A stretch of 36,804 nucleotides of DNA. Origin: Actinomycetes bacterium (GTDB lineage: Bacteria; Actinomycetota; Actinomycetes; Actinomycetales; Microbacteriaceae). How positions within the stretch are numbered: position 1 is the stretch's first letter; each line of letters starts with the position of its first letter. The translations under genes were made by a program, and so were the position numbers. Location of the stretch: NCBI GenBank assembly GCA_023431405.1, contig JAEYVZ010000017.1:1-36804 (forward strand), read 5' to 3'. Positions 21,951 to 29,963 of the stretch are shown here, in pieces. The notes beneath the pieces were generated by a model. The model was not told where the DNA came from, made no database searches, and was given only the letters and a program-made list of their open reading frames with translations.

Positions 21951-22643
21951 TCAGACGAAGAGATTCGCGCGTTCGAGGTCTTCCGCGAAGTCGATCTCGA
22001 CGGCGTAGAGGTCGGAGATGTCGAGGGGGTGGACGACGAGCCCGTTCTCGGCGATCGCGCGCTCGATGCCGCGCTCGAAGTAGTCCTGGTCGTCGACGCG
22101 TCCGAGCTGCGCGATGAGGGTCTTCTTGTCGTCCGCGGAGATGAAGTTGATGCCGACAGCCTCGCCGATCCCACCCGCAACCGTCTTGGAGAGGTCCTTG
22201 ATGTGCCCCTCGGGTGTGACGGTGTACTTGACCTCTTCATCGCTGACCTTGGCGGTGTTGACCGTCACGAACGAACGTCCCTCCTCGATGAGGGGGAGTG
22301 CGCGGCCGAGGACCAGCGGATCGAAGACGACATCACCGTTCATCCAGAGGACGCCGCCGCGGCCGGAGGCGCGGAGGGCCCGAAGGAGACTCTTCGAGGT
22401 GTTCGTCTGGTCGTAACGGTCGTTGTAGACGTAGTCGACGTCGGGAAAGGCCTCGACGATCGTCTCGGCGCGGTAGCCGACGACCGTCATGATGCGTGCG
22501 TCGGTGCCGAACGCGGCACGGATGTTGTCGTGCTGCTGCTGCATGATCGTACGTCCGTCGGCCAGCTCGGTGAGCGGCTTCGGCAGGCTTCGGCCGAGTC
22601 GCGAACCCATGCCGGCCGCGAGGATGACGATCTGAAAAGTCAC
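21951..22643 (-). CDS. LicC-like sugar/choline-phosphate nucleotidylyltransferase
   Basis: A 230-residue single-domain NTP transferase. The nucleotide-binding signature is V-I-L-A-A-G-M-G-S-R-L-G, with K in L-P-K-P-L-T. The metal site is M-N-G-D-V-V-F-D, with the second Asp in V-E-I-D-F-A-E-D near the C-terminus. The closest named family I recall is LicC (CTP:phosphocholine cytidylyltransferase). Other CDP- or UDP-activating enzymes have the same fold. A GTG at 22643 with AGGAG six bases upstream is preferred over ATG 22688. An activated alditol or choline for wall decoration would fit the transferases at 10.6-17 kb, but this is inference. Confidence 0.75.
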   Translation of the reverse strand: MTFQIVILAAGMGSRLGRSLPKPLTELADGRTIMQQQHDNIRAAFGTDARIMTVVGYRAETIVEAFPDVDYVYNDRYDQTNTSKSLLRALRASGRGGVLWMNGDVVFDPLVLGRALPLIEEGRSFVTVNTAKVSDEEVKYTVTPEGHIKDLSKTVAGGIGEAVGINFISADDKKTLIAQLGRVDDQDYFERGIERAIAENGLVVHPLDISDLYAVEIDFAEDLERANLFV

Positions 22644-22913
22644 GAACTGCTCCTGGAGGTGAGACACCATCAATAGACAAGGAGACACGTCGTCGTGCCG
22701 TCCGTCATGCTAGCGAAGGGTCCTGGAAACGCCCCCCATGTTGGCCACCCGTTGCGAATTCGTGATCTACCTGGGATCATTTTCCGCCCTCTTCCCTGTT
22801 TCCGAGGCTCGTGAGCACCGTCGGAAACCCATCGCGCGGCGGCGCCCGGGAGGTGCGCTGAGGATCTCCTGGGGCTCGGAGGCCCTCGCGGAGGCACTTG
22901 CTAGGTTGGTCTG
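22644..22913. other. 270-base divergent intergenic region
   Basis: No gene is supported. It separates the LicC-like gene (minus) from the ABC ATPase (plus). It is less GC-rich in its centre (around 22750-22810) than the flanks. The ATPase -10 is at the right edge. I could not find a well-spaced -35/-10 pair for the LicC-like gene. Confidence 0.6.
22902..22907 (+). promoter_or_regulatory. leaderless-type -10 hexamer of the ABC ATPase gene
   Basis: TAGGTT with a TGC extension just before it, six bases before GTG 22914. No Shine-Dalgarno sequence is present. Confidence 0.6.
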
Positions 22914-24500
22914 GTGACAGCCTCCTCCTCCCCGTCCCAGGACGATCCGGTCGACGCGACGGCTGCGCCCGCGTCGGTCCCTCCGCTCCCGGAGATCTCC
23001 GCCGCCGAGGCGGCAGGAGGATCGGAGGGGGTGCCGCCGGTTTCCTCCTCGCGTCCGACGAGTGCCCGCGCTCCGCGCAAGAAGTCGTCGGCCCGAACGC
23101 CTCGCACTTTGTCGGCGCCCGCGAAGTCGACCCCGCCGAAGCCCTCCGTCCCGGCCGCCGAAGCCGCACAGCAGTTCGCCTCCGGGGCACCCGCGGCCAG
23201 TGAGGTGGAGGTCGGCCTGACCGGTGACCCGGAGGTCGGCCCGACCGATGAGGCGGAGATCAGCCTGACCGAGGATGCCGAGCTGGCGCCGACCTCGGCG
23301 GGCGCAGACCGTGCTGCTCCGGCAGAGGAACCGACGTCGAACATCGCGACGCCCACCACGCCCTCCCCTCGGGTCCCCCGAAAAGCGAAGAAGAAGAAGA
23401 GGAGTGCAGCGCGTGCTGCGTCGGCGAGTGCGTCGCAGGAGGTGGCCGAGGGCGCCCCGGAGCCGGAAGCGGAGCTCGCGCCGGAGCCGGTGCCCTCAGA
23501 GCCGCAGCTCGAACCCGAATCCGTACCGCTGCCTGAACCCGAATCCGTACCGCAGCCCGAACCCGCGCCGCAGACGGAACCCGAAACCGCGCCGCAGACG
23601 GAACCCGAACCCGCGCCGGAGCCCGAACCCGCGCAGCAGCCGGAACCCGAGCGTGAGCCCGAGGACGCCGTCGCATCCGACCCGTTCCTGGTGGTGGACA
23701 GGGAGCGACAGGACGACCCGCCGGCCTCGACCGACGCCGACACTCCTGCTCTGCGCCTTCGCGGGGTCTCCAAATCGTTCGGGGAGACGGTCGCGGTCGA
23801 CGCGATCGACCTCACCGTGCAGCCGGGCACCTTCTACGGGATCGTCGGCCCCAACGGGGCGGGGAAGACGACGACTCTCTCGATGGCGCCCGGGCTCCGG
23901 CGCCCCGCTCAGGGTGAGATTCAGGTGGTCGGTGTCGATCTCTCGACGGAGCCGGCGCGCGCGAAGCGCCTCATGGGCATCCTCCCCGACCGTCTCCGCA
24001 CCTTCGATCGGCTCACCGGTCGCCAGCTTCTCCACTACTACGGCGTGCTTCGCGGATTGCGACCGGCGGTGGTCGAGAGCCGTGTCGCCGACCTCGCTCG
24101 CGCGTTCGATCTGAACGACGCTCTGGGACGCACCGTGGCGGACTACTCAGCCGGCATGACGAAGAAGGTGATGCTCGCCGGCGCCATGATCCATTCGCCT
24201 CGCATGCTCGTGCTCGACGAGCCTTTCGAGGCCGTCGATCCGGTATCGAGTGCGGTGATCCTCGACATCCTCAAGGCTTATGTCGCGCATGGTGGCACCG
24301 TGGTCCTCTCTTCACACGGCATGGACCTGGTGGAACGAGTCTGCTCGGGGGTCGCGGTGATCGTCGCCGGTCAGGTGCTCGCCGAGGGCACGGTGGACGA
24401 GGTGCGCGGCGAGCTCACGCTCGAGCAGCGCTTCATCGAGCTGGCAGGCGGGCTCAGCGACGTGGAGGGGCTGGAGTGGTTGCACACGTTCTCCGGCTGA
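22914..24500 (+). CDS. ABC transporter ATPase with long disordered Pro/Glu-rich N-terminus
   Basis: A 528-residue protein, against about 240-310 for a typical ATPase of this class. Residues 1-280 are low complexity: Ala/Pro/Ser segments, a basic patch K-A-K-K-K-K-R near 162, and P-E-P/P-Q-P repeats from ~196 to 250. The ATPase spans ~280-528: Walker A G-P-N-G-A-G-K-T-T-T at ~312, a non-canonical signature Y-S-A-G-M near 408, Walker B M-L-V-L-D-E-P-F near 430, and the switch histidine in S-S-H. The start is GTG 22914, supported by its -10. It overlaps the permease gene by 25 bases. The substrate is unknown; drug, peptide or envelope export are options. Confidence 0.85.
   Translation: MTASSSPSQDDPVDATAAPASVPPLPEISAAEAAGGSEGVPPVSSSRPTSARAPRKKSSARTPRTLSAPAKSTPPKPSVPAAEAAQQFASGAPAASEVEVGLTGDPEVGPTDEAEISLTEDAELAPTSAGADRAAPAEEPTSNIATPTTPSPRVPRKAKKKKRSAARAASASASQEVAEGAPEPEAELAPEPVPSEPQLEPESVPLPEPESVPQPEPAPQTEPETAPQTEPEPAPEPEPAQQPEPEREPEDAVASDPFLVVDRERQDDPPASTDADTPALRLRGVSKSFGETVAVDAIDLTVQPGTFYGIVGPNGAGKTTTLSMAPGLRRPAQGEIQVVGVDLSTEPARAKRLMGILPDRLRTFDRLTGRQLLHYYGVLRGLRPAVVESRVADLARAFDLNDALGRTVADYSAGMTKKVMLAGAMIHSPRMLVLDEPFEAVDPVSSAVILDILKAYVAHGGTVVLSSHGMDLVERVCSGVAVIVAGQVLAEGTVDEVRGELTLEQRFIELAGGLSDVEGLEWLHTFSG
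23500..23655 (+). repeat. coding Pro-Glu repeat tract in the ABC ATPase
   Basis: Imperfect tandem copies built from CCCGAACCCG-like and CCGCAGACGGAA-like blocks encode alternating P-E-P, P-Q-P and P-Q-T-E-P units. The repeat keeps the frame and stays within the disordered N-terminus, so it is a coding minisatellite, not a CRISPR or regulatory array. Confidence 0.75.
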
Positions 24501-26032
24501 GGATCGACCTGCTGATCGGCGTTCTGCGCGGCGACCTGCGGCACGCCGTGCGGATGGCGGCGGCAGGGCTCGTGCTGGTGGCGGCCGTCATCGCCGTCGG
24601 CTGGAGCGTGCTGGGCCTGCGCGAGGGCGGCGATGAGGTCGCATCGGTCGTGACGATCATCGGCGGGGCGGCAGTGGCGGCGGGGTCCTTCATCGCCCCT
24701 TTGCTGGGCGGTCCCGAAGATCCGCTCGATCCACGCAGGTTCGCCGTGTTCGGCATCGCTCCGCGAGCGGTGGCGTGGTCGGTGATCGCGGCGAGCGTCT
24801 TCAGTGCGCCCGTGCTCGCGCTCCTGGCCGTCACCGGCTGCCTTGTGGCGCTGTGGACGATTCTGGGGGTGCCCGTCATCGTCGCCGTGCTTTCGGGTGT
24901 CCTCGGGGTGATCACGTGCATCCTGCTCGCGAAGGTCGCATTCGCGCTCTCGAGTCGCGTGCTTCGGCAGCGGCGTACGCGAGAGTTGACCGGTCTTCTT
25001 CTCATCGGCCTCATCGTGGTGGCGGTGCCGGTGGTCGTGTTCCTCACCTCGCTGGAATGGCGTGGGCGCATCCCCACTCAACTCCGGGAGGCGGCTGAGC
25101 TGCTCTCGGTGACGCCCGTCGGCGCGGCCTGGGCCATCCCGTGGCGGTTCCTCGACGGCGACGCGGGCGGAGCTGTCGCCATCGCCCTGGCAACCGTCGT
25201 TGTTCTGGCGGGTGCGTGGGCGGCTCTGGTCCATTGGCTGCTGACGTCGACCGAGAGGCCGCTGTCGGCGCGCAGCCAGCGTGGCCTCGGCTGGTTCGCC
25301 GTCACGCCGGGAACACCCGCCGGTGCGATCGCCGCGCGGAGCCTCGTGTACTGGCTCCGCGACTCCCGCTACATCGTCAACGTGGTCGTCGTGCCGGTCG
25401 CGGCGGTGCTCACCATGCTGCCTTTCCTCGTCGCCGGGGTGCCGCTCTCCCTCGCGGTGCTGCTTCCCGCCCCGCTCATGGCTCTCTTCTTCGGCTGGCT
25501 CGTCCACAATGACCTCGCCTATGACTCGACCGCGCTGTGGATGCATGTGGCGAGCGCGGTGCGTGGGACAGCCGACCGCGTCGGGCGGCTCGTGCCGATC
25601 ACGCTCGTGGCCGTGCCGATCCTCGCCATCGCCGTGCCCGTGTCGGTCTGGCTCCACGGGCGGTGGGCGCTGCTCCCCGCGATGATCGGCGTCTGCGCCA
25701 GCCTCTTCCTCGCAGGTCTCGGACTCTCTTCCGTCGCTTCCGCGCTATCGCCGTATGCCGTCGCGCGACCCGGCGACGGGCCGTTCCAGCAGCCGCAGCG
25801 CACCGGCGGCGCGCTGTCCCAGGGGATCGTGCTTCTCGGGGCGCTCGTGCTGTCCGCGCCGACCCTGTGGTGGGCTTGGCTCGTGCTCGCCGGCGACATG
25901 GAGTACGCGTGGATCGCCTTCTGGGGAGGGATCGGGATCGGTCTGACGGTTCTGCTCGTCGGCGTTCTGTGCGGAGGATGGGTCTTCGAGCGGCGAAGCG
26001 GACGTCTCATGGAGTTCGTCGAGGCGAACTGA
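24476..26032 (+). CDS. ABC transporter permease
   Basis: A 518-residue integral membrane protein with roughly twelve hydrophobic segments and short basic loops, the form of a full-length permease pairing with the upstream ATPase. No signal peptide or extracellular domain is visible. GTG 24476 gives a 25-base overlap with the ATPase gene, implying coupled translation. Starts further inside would cut into the first amphipathic stretch. The family is not named more precisely because no conserved substrate-site motif is visible. Confidence 0.8.
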   Translation: MVAHVLRLRIDLLIGVLRGDLRHAVRMAAAGLVLVAAVIAVGWSVLGLREGGDEVASVVTIIGGAAVAAGSFIAPLLGGPEDPLDPRRFAVFGIAPRAVAWSVIAASVFSAPVLALLAVTGCLVALWTILGVPVIVAVLSGVLGVITCILLAKVAFALSSRVLRQRRTRELTGLLLIGLIVVAVPVVVFLTSLEWRGRIPTQLREAAELLSVTPVGAAWAIPWRFLDGDAGGAVAIALATVVVLAGAWAALVHWLLTSTERPLSARSQRGLGWFAVTPGTPAGAIAARSLVYWLRDSRYIVNVVVVPVAAVLTMLPFLVAGVPLSLAVLLPAPLMALFFGWLVHNDLAYDSTALWMHVASAVRGTADRVGRLVPITLVAVPILAIAVPVSVWLHGRWALLPAMIGVCASLFLAGLGLSSVASALSPYAVARPGDGPFQQPQRTGGALSQGIVLLGALVLSAPTLWWAWLVLAGDMEYAWIAFWGGIGIGLTVLLVGVLCGGWVFERRSGRLMEFVEAN

Positions 26033-26058
26033 ACGGCCATGCCTGCGCCCGGCGCGGC

Positions 26059-26064
26059 TAGACT
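26059..26064 (+). promoter_or_regulatory. leaderless-type -10 hexamer of the DUF3039 gene
   Basis: TAGACT, eight bases before the ATG at 26073, without a Shine-Dalgarno sequence. Confidence 0.55.
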
Positions 26065-26072
26065 CGCTGTTC

Positions 26073-26339
26073 ATGAGCACGCCACTCGACAGCCCCGACC
26101 AGGGGGGCCTCGCAACCCTCGACCGTGAGCTCGAAGAGCTCATCCAGGAAGAGAACATCGAGCCGGGCGACCATGAGCGCTTCTCTCACTACGTGAAGAA
26201 GGAGAAGATCCTCGAGTCGGCTCTGACCGGCAAGCCGGTGCGAGCACTGTGCGGCAAGAAGTGGACGCCGGGTCGCGACCCCGACAAGTTCCCGGTGTGC
26301 CCCACGTGCAAGGAGATCTACGAGTCGCTCGTCAACTGA
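26073..26339 (+). CDS. DUF3039-family small protein
   Basis: An 88-residue protein with an acidic helical N-terminus (L-D-R-E-L-E-E-L-I-Q-E-E) and a conserved C-terminal part: H-Y-V-K-K-E-K-I-L-E-S-A, A-L-C-G-K-K-W-T-P-G-R-D-P, and C-P-T-C-K-E-I. The three cysteines could bind zinc with a further ligand such as the histidine. This matches the actinobacterial family DUF3039, widespread and of unknown function. It is convergent with pncB, nine bases apart. Confidence 0.85.
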   Translation: MSTPLDSPDQGGLATLDRELEELIQEENIEPGDHERFSHYVKKEKILESALTGKPVRALCGKKWTPGRDPDKFPVCPTCKEIYESLVN

Positions 26340-26348
26340 TCTTGGTCA

Positions 26349-27680
26349 TCAGCCGGCGTCGCGATAGACGGTCGGCAGTGCCGGATCGGATCGACTGAGC
26401 GCGAGAGCCTTCACCGGGAGCTCCTCACGCACGCGAGCGTGATGCGCACGTGCGGCCTCGACGCCTTCGTGACCGAGGTGCGAGGCATCGGCATCCCCGT
26501 GATCGACGAGCACCACCTGCAGGGCCCGGGCGTCGGGGTGATCGGATGCGGTGTCCATCTGCTCGAACCCGTCGGACACCATGATGAGCTCCGACGTCGC
26601 TGTGCCGTCCTCGAGGGTGCGAAAGGCCGCTTTGCGTCCACCCTTCGACCCTTTGTCGGTCGAGGTCTTCGCCACGGCGACCCATGAGCTGTCGGCGGCC
26701 TGCCTCGCGACGAGCTTGTAGACCATGCCGGCGGTAGGCGCACCCGAGCCGGTGACGACGGAGGTTCCGACCCCGTACGCGTCGACGGGGGATGCCGCCA
26801 GGGCGGCGATGGCGAACTCGTCGAGGTCGCTCGTGACGGTGATGCGGGTGCCGGTCGCTCCGAGCTCGTCGAGCTGGGCACGGACCTCACCGGCGACCGT
26901 CGGCAGGTCGCCGGAGTCGATGCGCACTCCACCGAGCTCGGTGCCGGCCACGCGGATGGCCGTCGCGACGCCCTCGCGGATGTCGTACGTGTCTATGAGA
27001 AGAGTGGTGTCGATGCCGAGCGCTTCGATCTGCGCGCGGAACGCGTCTTCCTCGGAGTCGTGGAGGAGGGTCCACGAGTGGGCGGCGGTGCCCATCGTGG
27101 GAATCCCCCAGCGGCGACCTGCCTCGAGGTTGCTCGTCGCATCGAATCCTGCGATGTACGCGGCGCGCGCCGCGGCGACGGCCGACTGCTCGGCGGCCCG
27201 ACGCGAGCCCATCTCCGCAAGGGGACGGTCACCGGCGGCGATGCTCATGCGCGCAGCCGCGTTGGCGATCGCTGAATCGTGGTTGAGGATGCTGAGGGCC
27301 AGCGTCTCCAGGACGACCGCCTCGGCGAAGGTTCCCTCGACGGTGAGCAGCGGCGAACCGGGGAAGTAGATCTCGCCTTCCCGGTATCCGGTGATCGTGC
27401 CGCGGAACCGATAGCTCTCGAGGAAGCGGATGGTGTCTGCGCCGACGACGCGCTCGTCGCGGAGGAAGCGCAGCTCCTCGTCTTCGAAGCGGAAATCCTG
27501 CAGGGCGTGCAGGAGACGTCCGGTGCCGGCGACCACGCCGAAGCGGCGGGCGCCCGGGAGGCGTCGGCCGAACAGCTCGAAGACGCAGCGCCGGCCGGCG
27601 GTGCCGTCTCGCAGCGCCGCGTCGACCATGGTGAGCTCATAGCGGTCGGTGAGGAGGGCGGTGCGGGAGGCGGCGCTCAT
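26349..27680 (-). CDS. pncB: nicotinate phosphoribosyltransferase
   Basis: A 443-residue enzyme of the Preiss-Handler NAD salvage route, joining nicotinate and PRPP at the cost of ATP. The N-terminal T-D-R-Y-E-L-T-M-V motif and the G-T-A-A-H-S-W stretch with the autophosphorylated histidine are both visible. R-I-D-S-G-D-L precedes the PRPP-binding loop. Length is normal. The ATG at 27680 has TAGAGT six bases upstream. It is divergent from murI and separated from it by 59 bases. Confidence 0.95.
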   Translation of the reverse strand: MSAASRTALLTDRYELTMVDAALRDGTAGRRCVFELFGRRLPGARRFGVVAGTGRLLHALQDFRFEDEELRFLRDERVVGADTIRFLESYRFRGTITGYREGEIYFPGSPLLTVEGTFAEAVVLETLALSILNHDSAIANAAARMSIAAGDRPLAEMGSRRAAEQSAVAAARAAYIAGFDATSNLEAGRRWGIPTMGTAAHSWTLLHDSEEDAFRAQIEALGIDTTLLIDTYDIREGVATAIRVAGTELGGVRIDSGDLPTVAGEVRAQLDELGATGTRITVTSDLDEFAIAALAASPVDAYGVGTSVVTGSGAPTAGMVYKLVARQAADSSWVAVAKTSTDKGSKGGRKAAFRTLEDGTATSELIMVSDGFEQMDTASDHPDARALQVVLVDHGDADASHLGHEGVEAARAHHARVREELPVKALALSRSDPALPTVYRDAG

Positions 27681-27686
27681 CCCGTC

Positions 27687-27692
27687 ACTCTA
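27687..27692 (-). promoter_or_regulatory. leaderless-type -10 hexamer of pncB
   Basis: TAGAGT on the minus strand, exactly six bases before the ATG at 27680. Confidence 0.6.
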
Positions 27693-27725
27693 TCGAGCGA
27701 CGCGGGAGCCGTCTCGAACCGCGGG

Positions 27726-27731
27726 TAGGCT
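27726..27731 (+). promoter_or_regulatory. leaderless-type -10 hexamer of the murI-rph-rdgB operon
   Basis: TAGGCT, eight bases before GTG 27740 and only two before GTG 27734. The spacing favours 27740 as the start codon. Confidence 0.55.
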
Positions 27732-27739
27732 GGGTGATC

Positions 27740-28567
27740 GTGAATGACGCGCCCATCGGGATCTTCGACTCCGGCGTGGGCGGGCTCACCGTCGCACGTG
27801 AGGTGTCGCAGCTGCTGCCGCGGGAATCCGTGCTCTACATCGGCGACACCGCGCGGTCGCCGTACGGCCCGAAGCCGATCGCCGACGTGCGCCGGTACTC
27901 CCTCGAAGTCCTCGACACGCTGGTGGAACAGGGGGTGAAGATGCTCGTCATCGCCTGCAACACGGCATCCGCCGCCATGCTGCGCGACGCGCGCGAACGC
28001 TACGACGTGCCGGTCGTGGAAGTGATCAAGCCGGCCGTCCGCACCGCCATGTCCACCACCCGCAATGGCCGGGTCGGCGTGATCGGAACGGTCGGCACGA
28101 TCGGCTCGGGTGTCTATCAGGACATGCTCGGCGTGAACGAGAACCTCACCGTGTTCGCTCAGGCGTGCCCTCGCTTCGTCGAGTTCGTCGAAGCGGGGAT
28201 CACCGATTCGCCAGAGGTGCTGGCCGTGGCCGAGGAGTATCTCGCGCCCCTTCGCCATGCCGGGGTCGACACCCTCGTGCTCGGCTGCACGCATTACCCG
28301 TTCCTCGAAGGCGCCATCAGCTACGTGATGGGGCCCGATGTCTCCCTCGTGTCGAGCGATACCGAGACGGCCAAGGATGTGTACCGGCAACTCGTCTCGC
28401 GCGATCTTCTCGCTGGGCAGGATGCCGCACCCACTCACGTCTACGAGGCGACGGGCGACTCCGCCGACGACTTCCTCGACCTCGCCCACCGGCTCATGGG
28501 ACAGGGCGTGTCCAGCGTCCGTCTCGTGCAGACCGGAGCCATCGATCTTCCGAAGGGAACACCATGA
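27740..28567 (+). CDS. murI: glutamate racemase
   Basis: A 275-residue cofactor-independent racemase that makes D-glutamate for peptidoglycan. The two catalytic cysteines are C73 (A-C-N-T-A-S) and C183 (G-C-T-H-Y-P). The N-terminal I-F-D-S-G-V-G-G and Y-I-G-D-T-A-R-S-P-Y-G substrate-binding motifs are intact. GTG 27740 is chosen over GTG 27734 because the -10 hexamer is too close to the latter. It overlaps rph by ATGA. Confidence 0.95.
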   Translation: MNDAPIGIFDSGVGGLTVAREVSQLLPRESVLYIGDTARSPYGPKPIADVRRYSLEVLDTLVEQGVKMLVIACNTASAAMLRDARERYDVPVVEVIKPAVRTAMSTTRNGRVGVIGTVGTIGSGVYQDMLGVNENLTVFAQACPRFVEFVEAGITDSPEVLAVAEEYLAPLRHAGVDTLVLGCTHYPFLEGAISYVMGPDVSLVSSDTETAKDVYRQLVSRDLLAGQDAAPTHVYEATGDSADDFLDLAHRLMGQGVSSVRLVQTGAIDLPKGTP

Positions 28568-29298
28568 CCGAGACCGTCCGCGCCGATGGCCGTGCCGTCG
28601 ACCAGCTCCGCCCCGTCGTGATCGAACGCGGCTGGAGCGCGCACGCTGAAGGATCCGCCCTGATCTCGTTCGGGGGCACGAAGGTGCTGTGCACCGCGTC
28701 GTTCACGGGGGGTGTGCCGCGCTGGCTCACCGGGAAGGGCAAGGGCTGGGTGACGGCGGAGTACGCGATGCTCCCGCGCGCCACGAACTCCCGCAACGAC
28801 CGCGAGTCGGTCAAAGGCAGGGTCGGCGGACGCACCCACGAGATCTCTCGCCTCATCGGCCGGGCCCTGCGCGCCGTGGTCGACACGAAAGCGCTCGGCG
28901 AGAACACGATCGTCATCGACTGCGACGTGCTGCAGGCCGATGGCGGCACCCGCACCGCGGCGATCACGGGCGCCTACGTGGCGCTCGCCGACGCCATCGA
29001 ATGGGGGCGTGCGAAGGGACTCGTCGCGAAGAATGCGAAGCCGTTGATCGATTCGGTCGCGGCCGTGTCCGTCGGGATCATCGACGGCGAACCGATGCTC
29101 GACCTCGCCTACGTCGAGGACGTGCGCGCTGAGACCGACATGAACCTCGTCGTGACGGGCCGCGGACTCTTCGTCGAGGTGCAGGGAACGGCGGAGGGCG
29201 CTCCGTTCGACAAGGGCGAGCTCGATGCACTGCTCGCGCTCGGCCTCGGCGGGTGCGCGACGCTCCGCGACCTGCAGACGGCCGCACTCGAAGGCTGA
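28564..29298 (+). CDS. rph: ribonuclease PH
   Basis: A 244-residue phosphorolytic 3' exoribonuclease that trims tRNA precursors. Motifs are R-A-D-G-R at the N-terminus, the phosphate-binding region near S-R-N-D-R-E-S-V-K-G-R-V-G-G-R-T-H-E-I-S-R, and the acidic site D-C-D-V-L-Q-A-D-G-G-T-R-T-A. Its ATG overlaps the murI stop. The murI-rph-rdgB order is common in actinobacteria. Confidence 0.97.
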   Translation: MTETVRADGRAVDQLRPVVIERGWSAHAEGSALISFGGTKVLCTASFTGGVPRWLTGKGKGWVTAEYAMLPRATNSRNDRESVKGRVGGRTHEISRLIGRALRAVVDTKALGENTIVIDCDVLQADGGTRTAAITGAYVALADAIEWGRAKGLVAKNAKPLIDSVAAVSVGIIDGEPMLDLAYVEDVRAETDMNLVVTGRGLFVEVQGTAEGAPFDKGELDALLALGLGGCATLRDLQTAALEG

Positions 29299-29301
29299 CC
29301 G

Positions 29302-29898
29302 ATGGTGTCTCGTATCGTCTTGGCGACGCACAACCCCCACAAGGTGGAGGAGTTCGGTCACATCGTGGCCGCCACGCGCCCTGATCTCGTCGTCGTCGGC
29401 TACGACGGCCCGGAACCGGTCGAGGATGGCGTGACGTTCTCGGAGAACGCGCTCATCAAGGCACGTGCGGCGGCGGCGCACACAGGCCTCCCCGCACTCG
29501 CCGACGACTCGGGCATCTGCGTGGACGCGCTCGGCGGCGCCCCGGGCGCCTTCTCCGCGTACTGGGCGGGGCACAAGAAGGATGCCGTCGCGAACGTCGA
29601 GCTGCTGCTCGACCAGATGTCCGACATCGCCGATCCTCGGCGCGCGGCGCAGTTCGTCTCGACGATCGCTCTCGTCCTGCCGGACGGAGCGGAGCACGTC
29701 GTAGAAGGGGTGTGGCCGGGGCGTCTGGCGACCGAGGCCGCCGGGTCGGGAGGCTTCGGCTACGACCCGGTGTTCATCCCCGATGGTCAGTCCGACACGG
29801 ACCGGACAGTGGCGGAATGGTCGCCGGAGGAGAAGAACGCGTCGTCGCACCGTGCGCGCGCGTTCGCCGCGCTCGTGCCGCTGCTGCGCGACCTATAA
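29302..29898 (+). CDS. rdgB: non-canonical purine NTP pyrophosphatase (RdgB/HAM1)
   Basis: A 198-residue house-cleaning enzyme removing dITP, XTP and similar nucleotides. It has the N-terminal A-T-H-N-P-H-K-V-E-E-F motif and A-D-D-S-G-I-C-V-D-A-L-G-G-A-P-G in the active site. The usual S-A-R-Y-A-G is S-A-Y-W-A-G here. G-F-G-Y-D-P-V-F and the C-terminal S-H-R-A-R-A are also present. It starts three bases after rph and is the last gene of the operon. Confidence 0.93.
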   Translation: MVSRIVLATHNPHKVEEFGHIVAATRPDLVVVGYDGPEPVEDGVTFSENALIKARAAAAHTGLPALADDSGICVDALGGAPGAFSAYWAGHKKDAVANVELLLDQMSDIADPRRAAQFVSTIALVLPDGAEHVVEGVWPGRLATEAAGSGGFGYDPVFIPDGQSDTDRTVAEWSPEEKNASSHRARAFAALVPLLRDL

Positions 29899-29951
29899 CC
29901 GTTCTCATTCCCGACTAGCCGGAGGGCGCGTCCCGCCTTCGCCCGACGTCG

Positions 29952-29957
29952 TAGCCT
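29952..29957 (+). promoter_or_regulatory. leaderless-type -10 hexamer of the CDF transporter gene
   Basis: TAGCCT, exactly six bases before the ATG at 29964, with no Shine-Dalgarno sequence. Confidence 0.6.
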
Positions 29958-29963
29958 CGAAGC

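Noticed and set aside
23500..23655. Tandem repeats as a possible CRISPR array
   Set aside because: Units are imperfect, have no unique spacers and stay in frame, encoding Pro-Glu repeats of the ABC ATPase.
29893..29912. A Zur box upstream of the CDF gene
   Set aside because: Only one half (AATGAGAACGGTTAT on the minus strand) resembles the actinobacterial consensus; the second half does not match.
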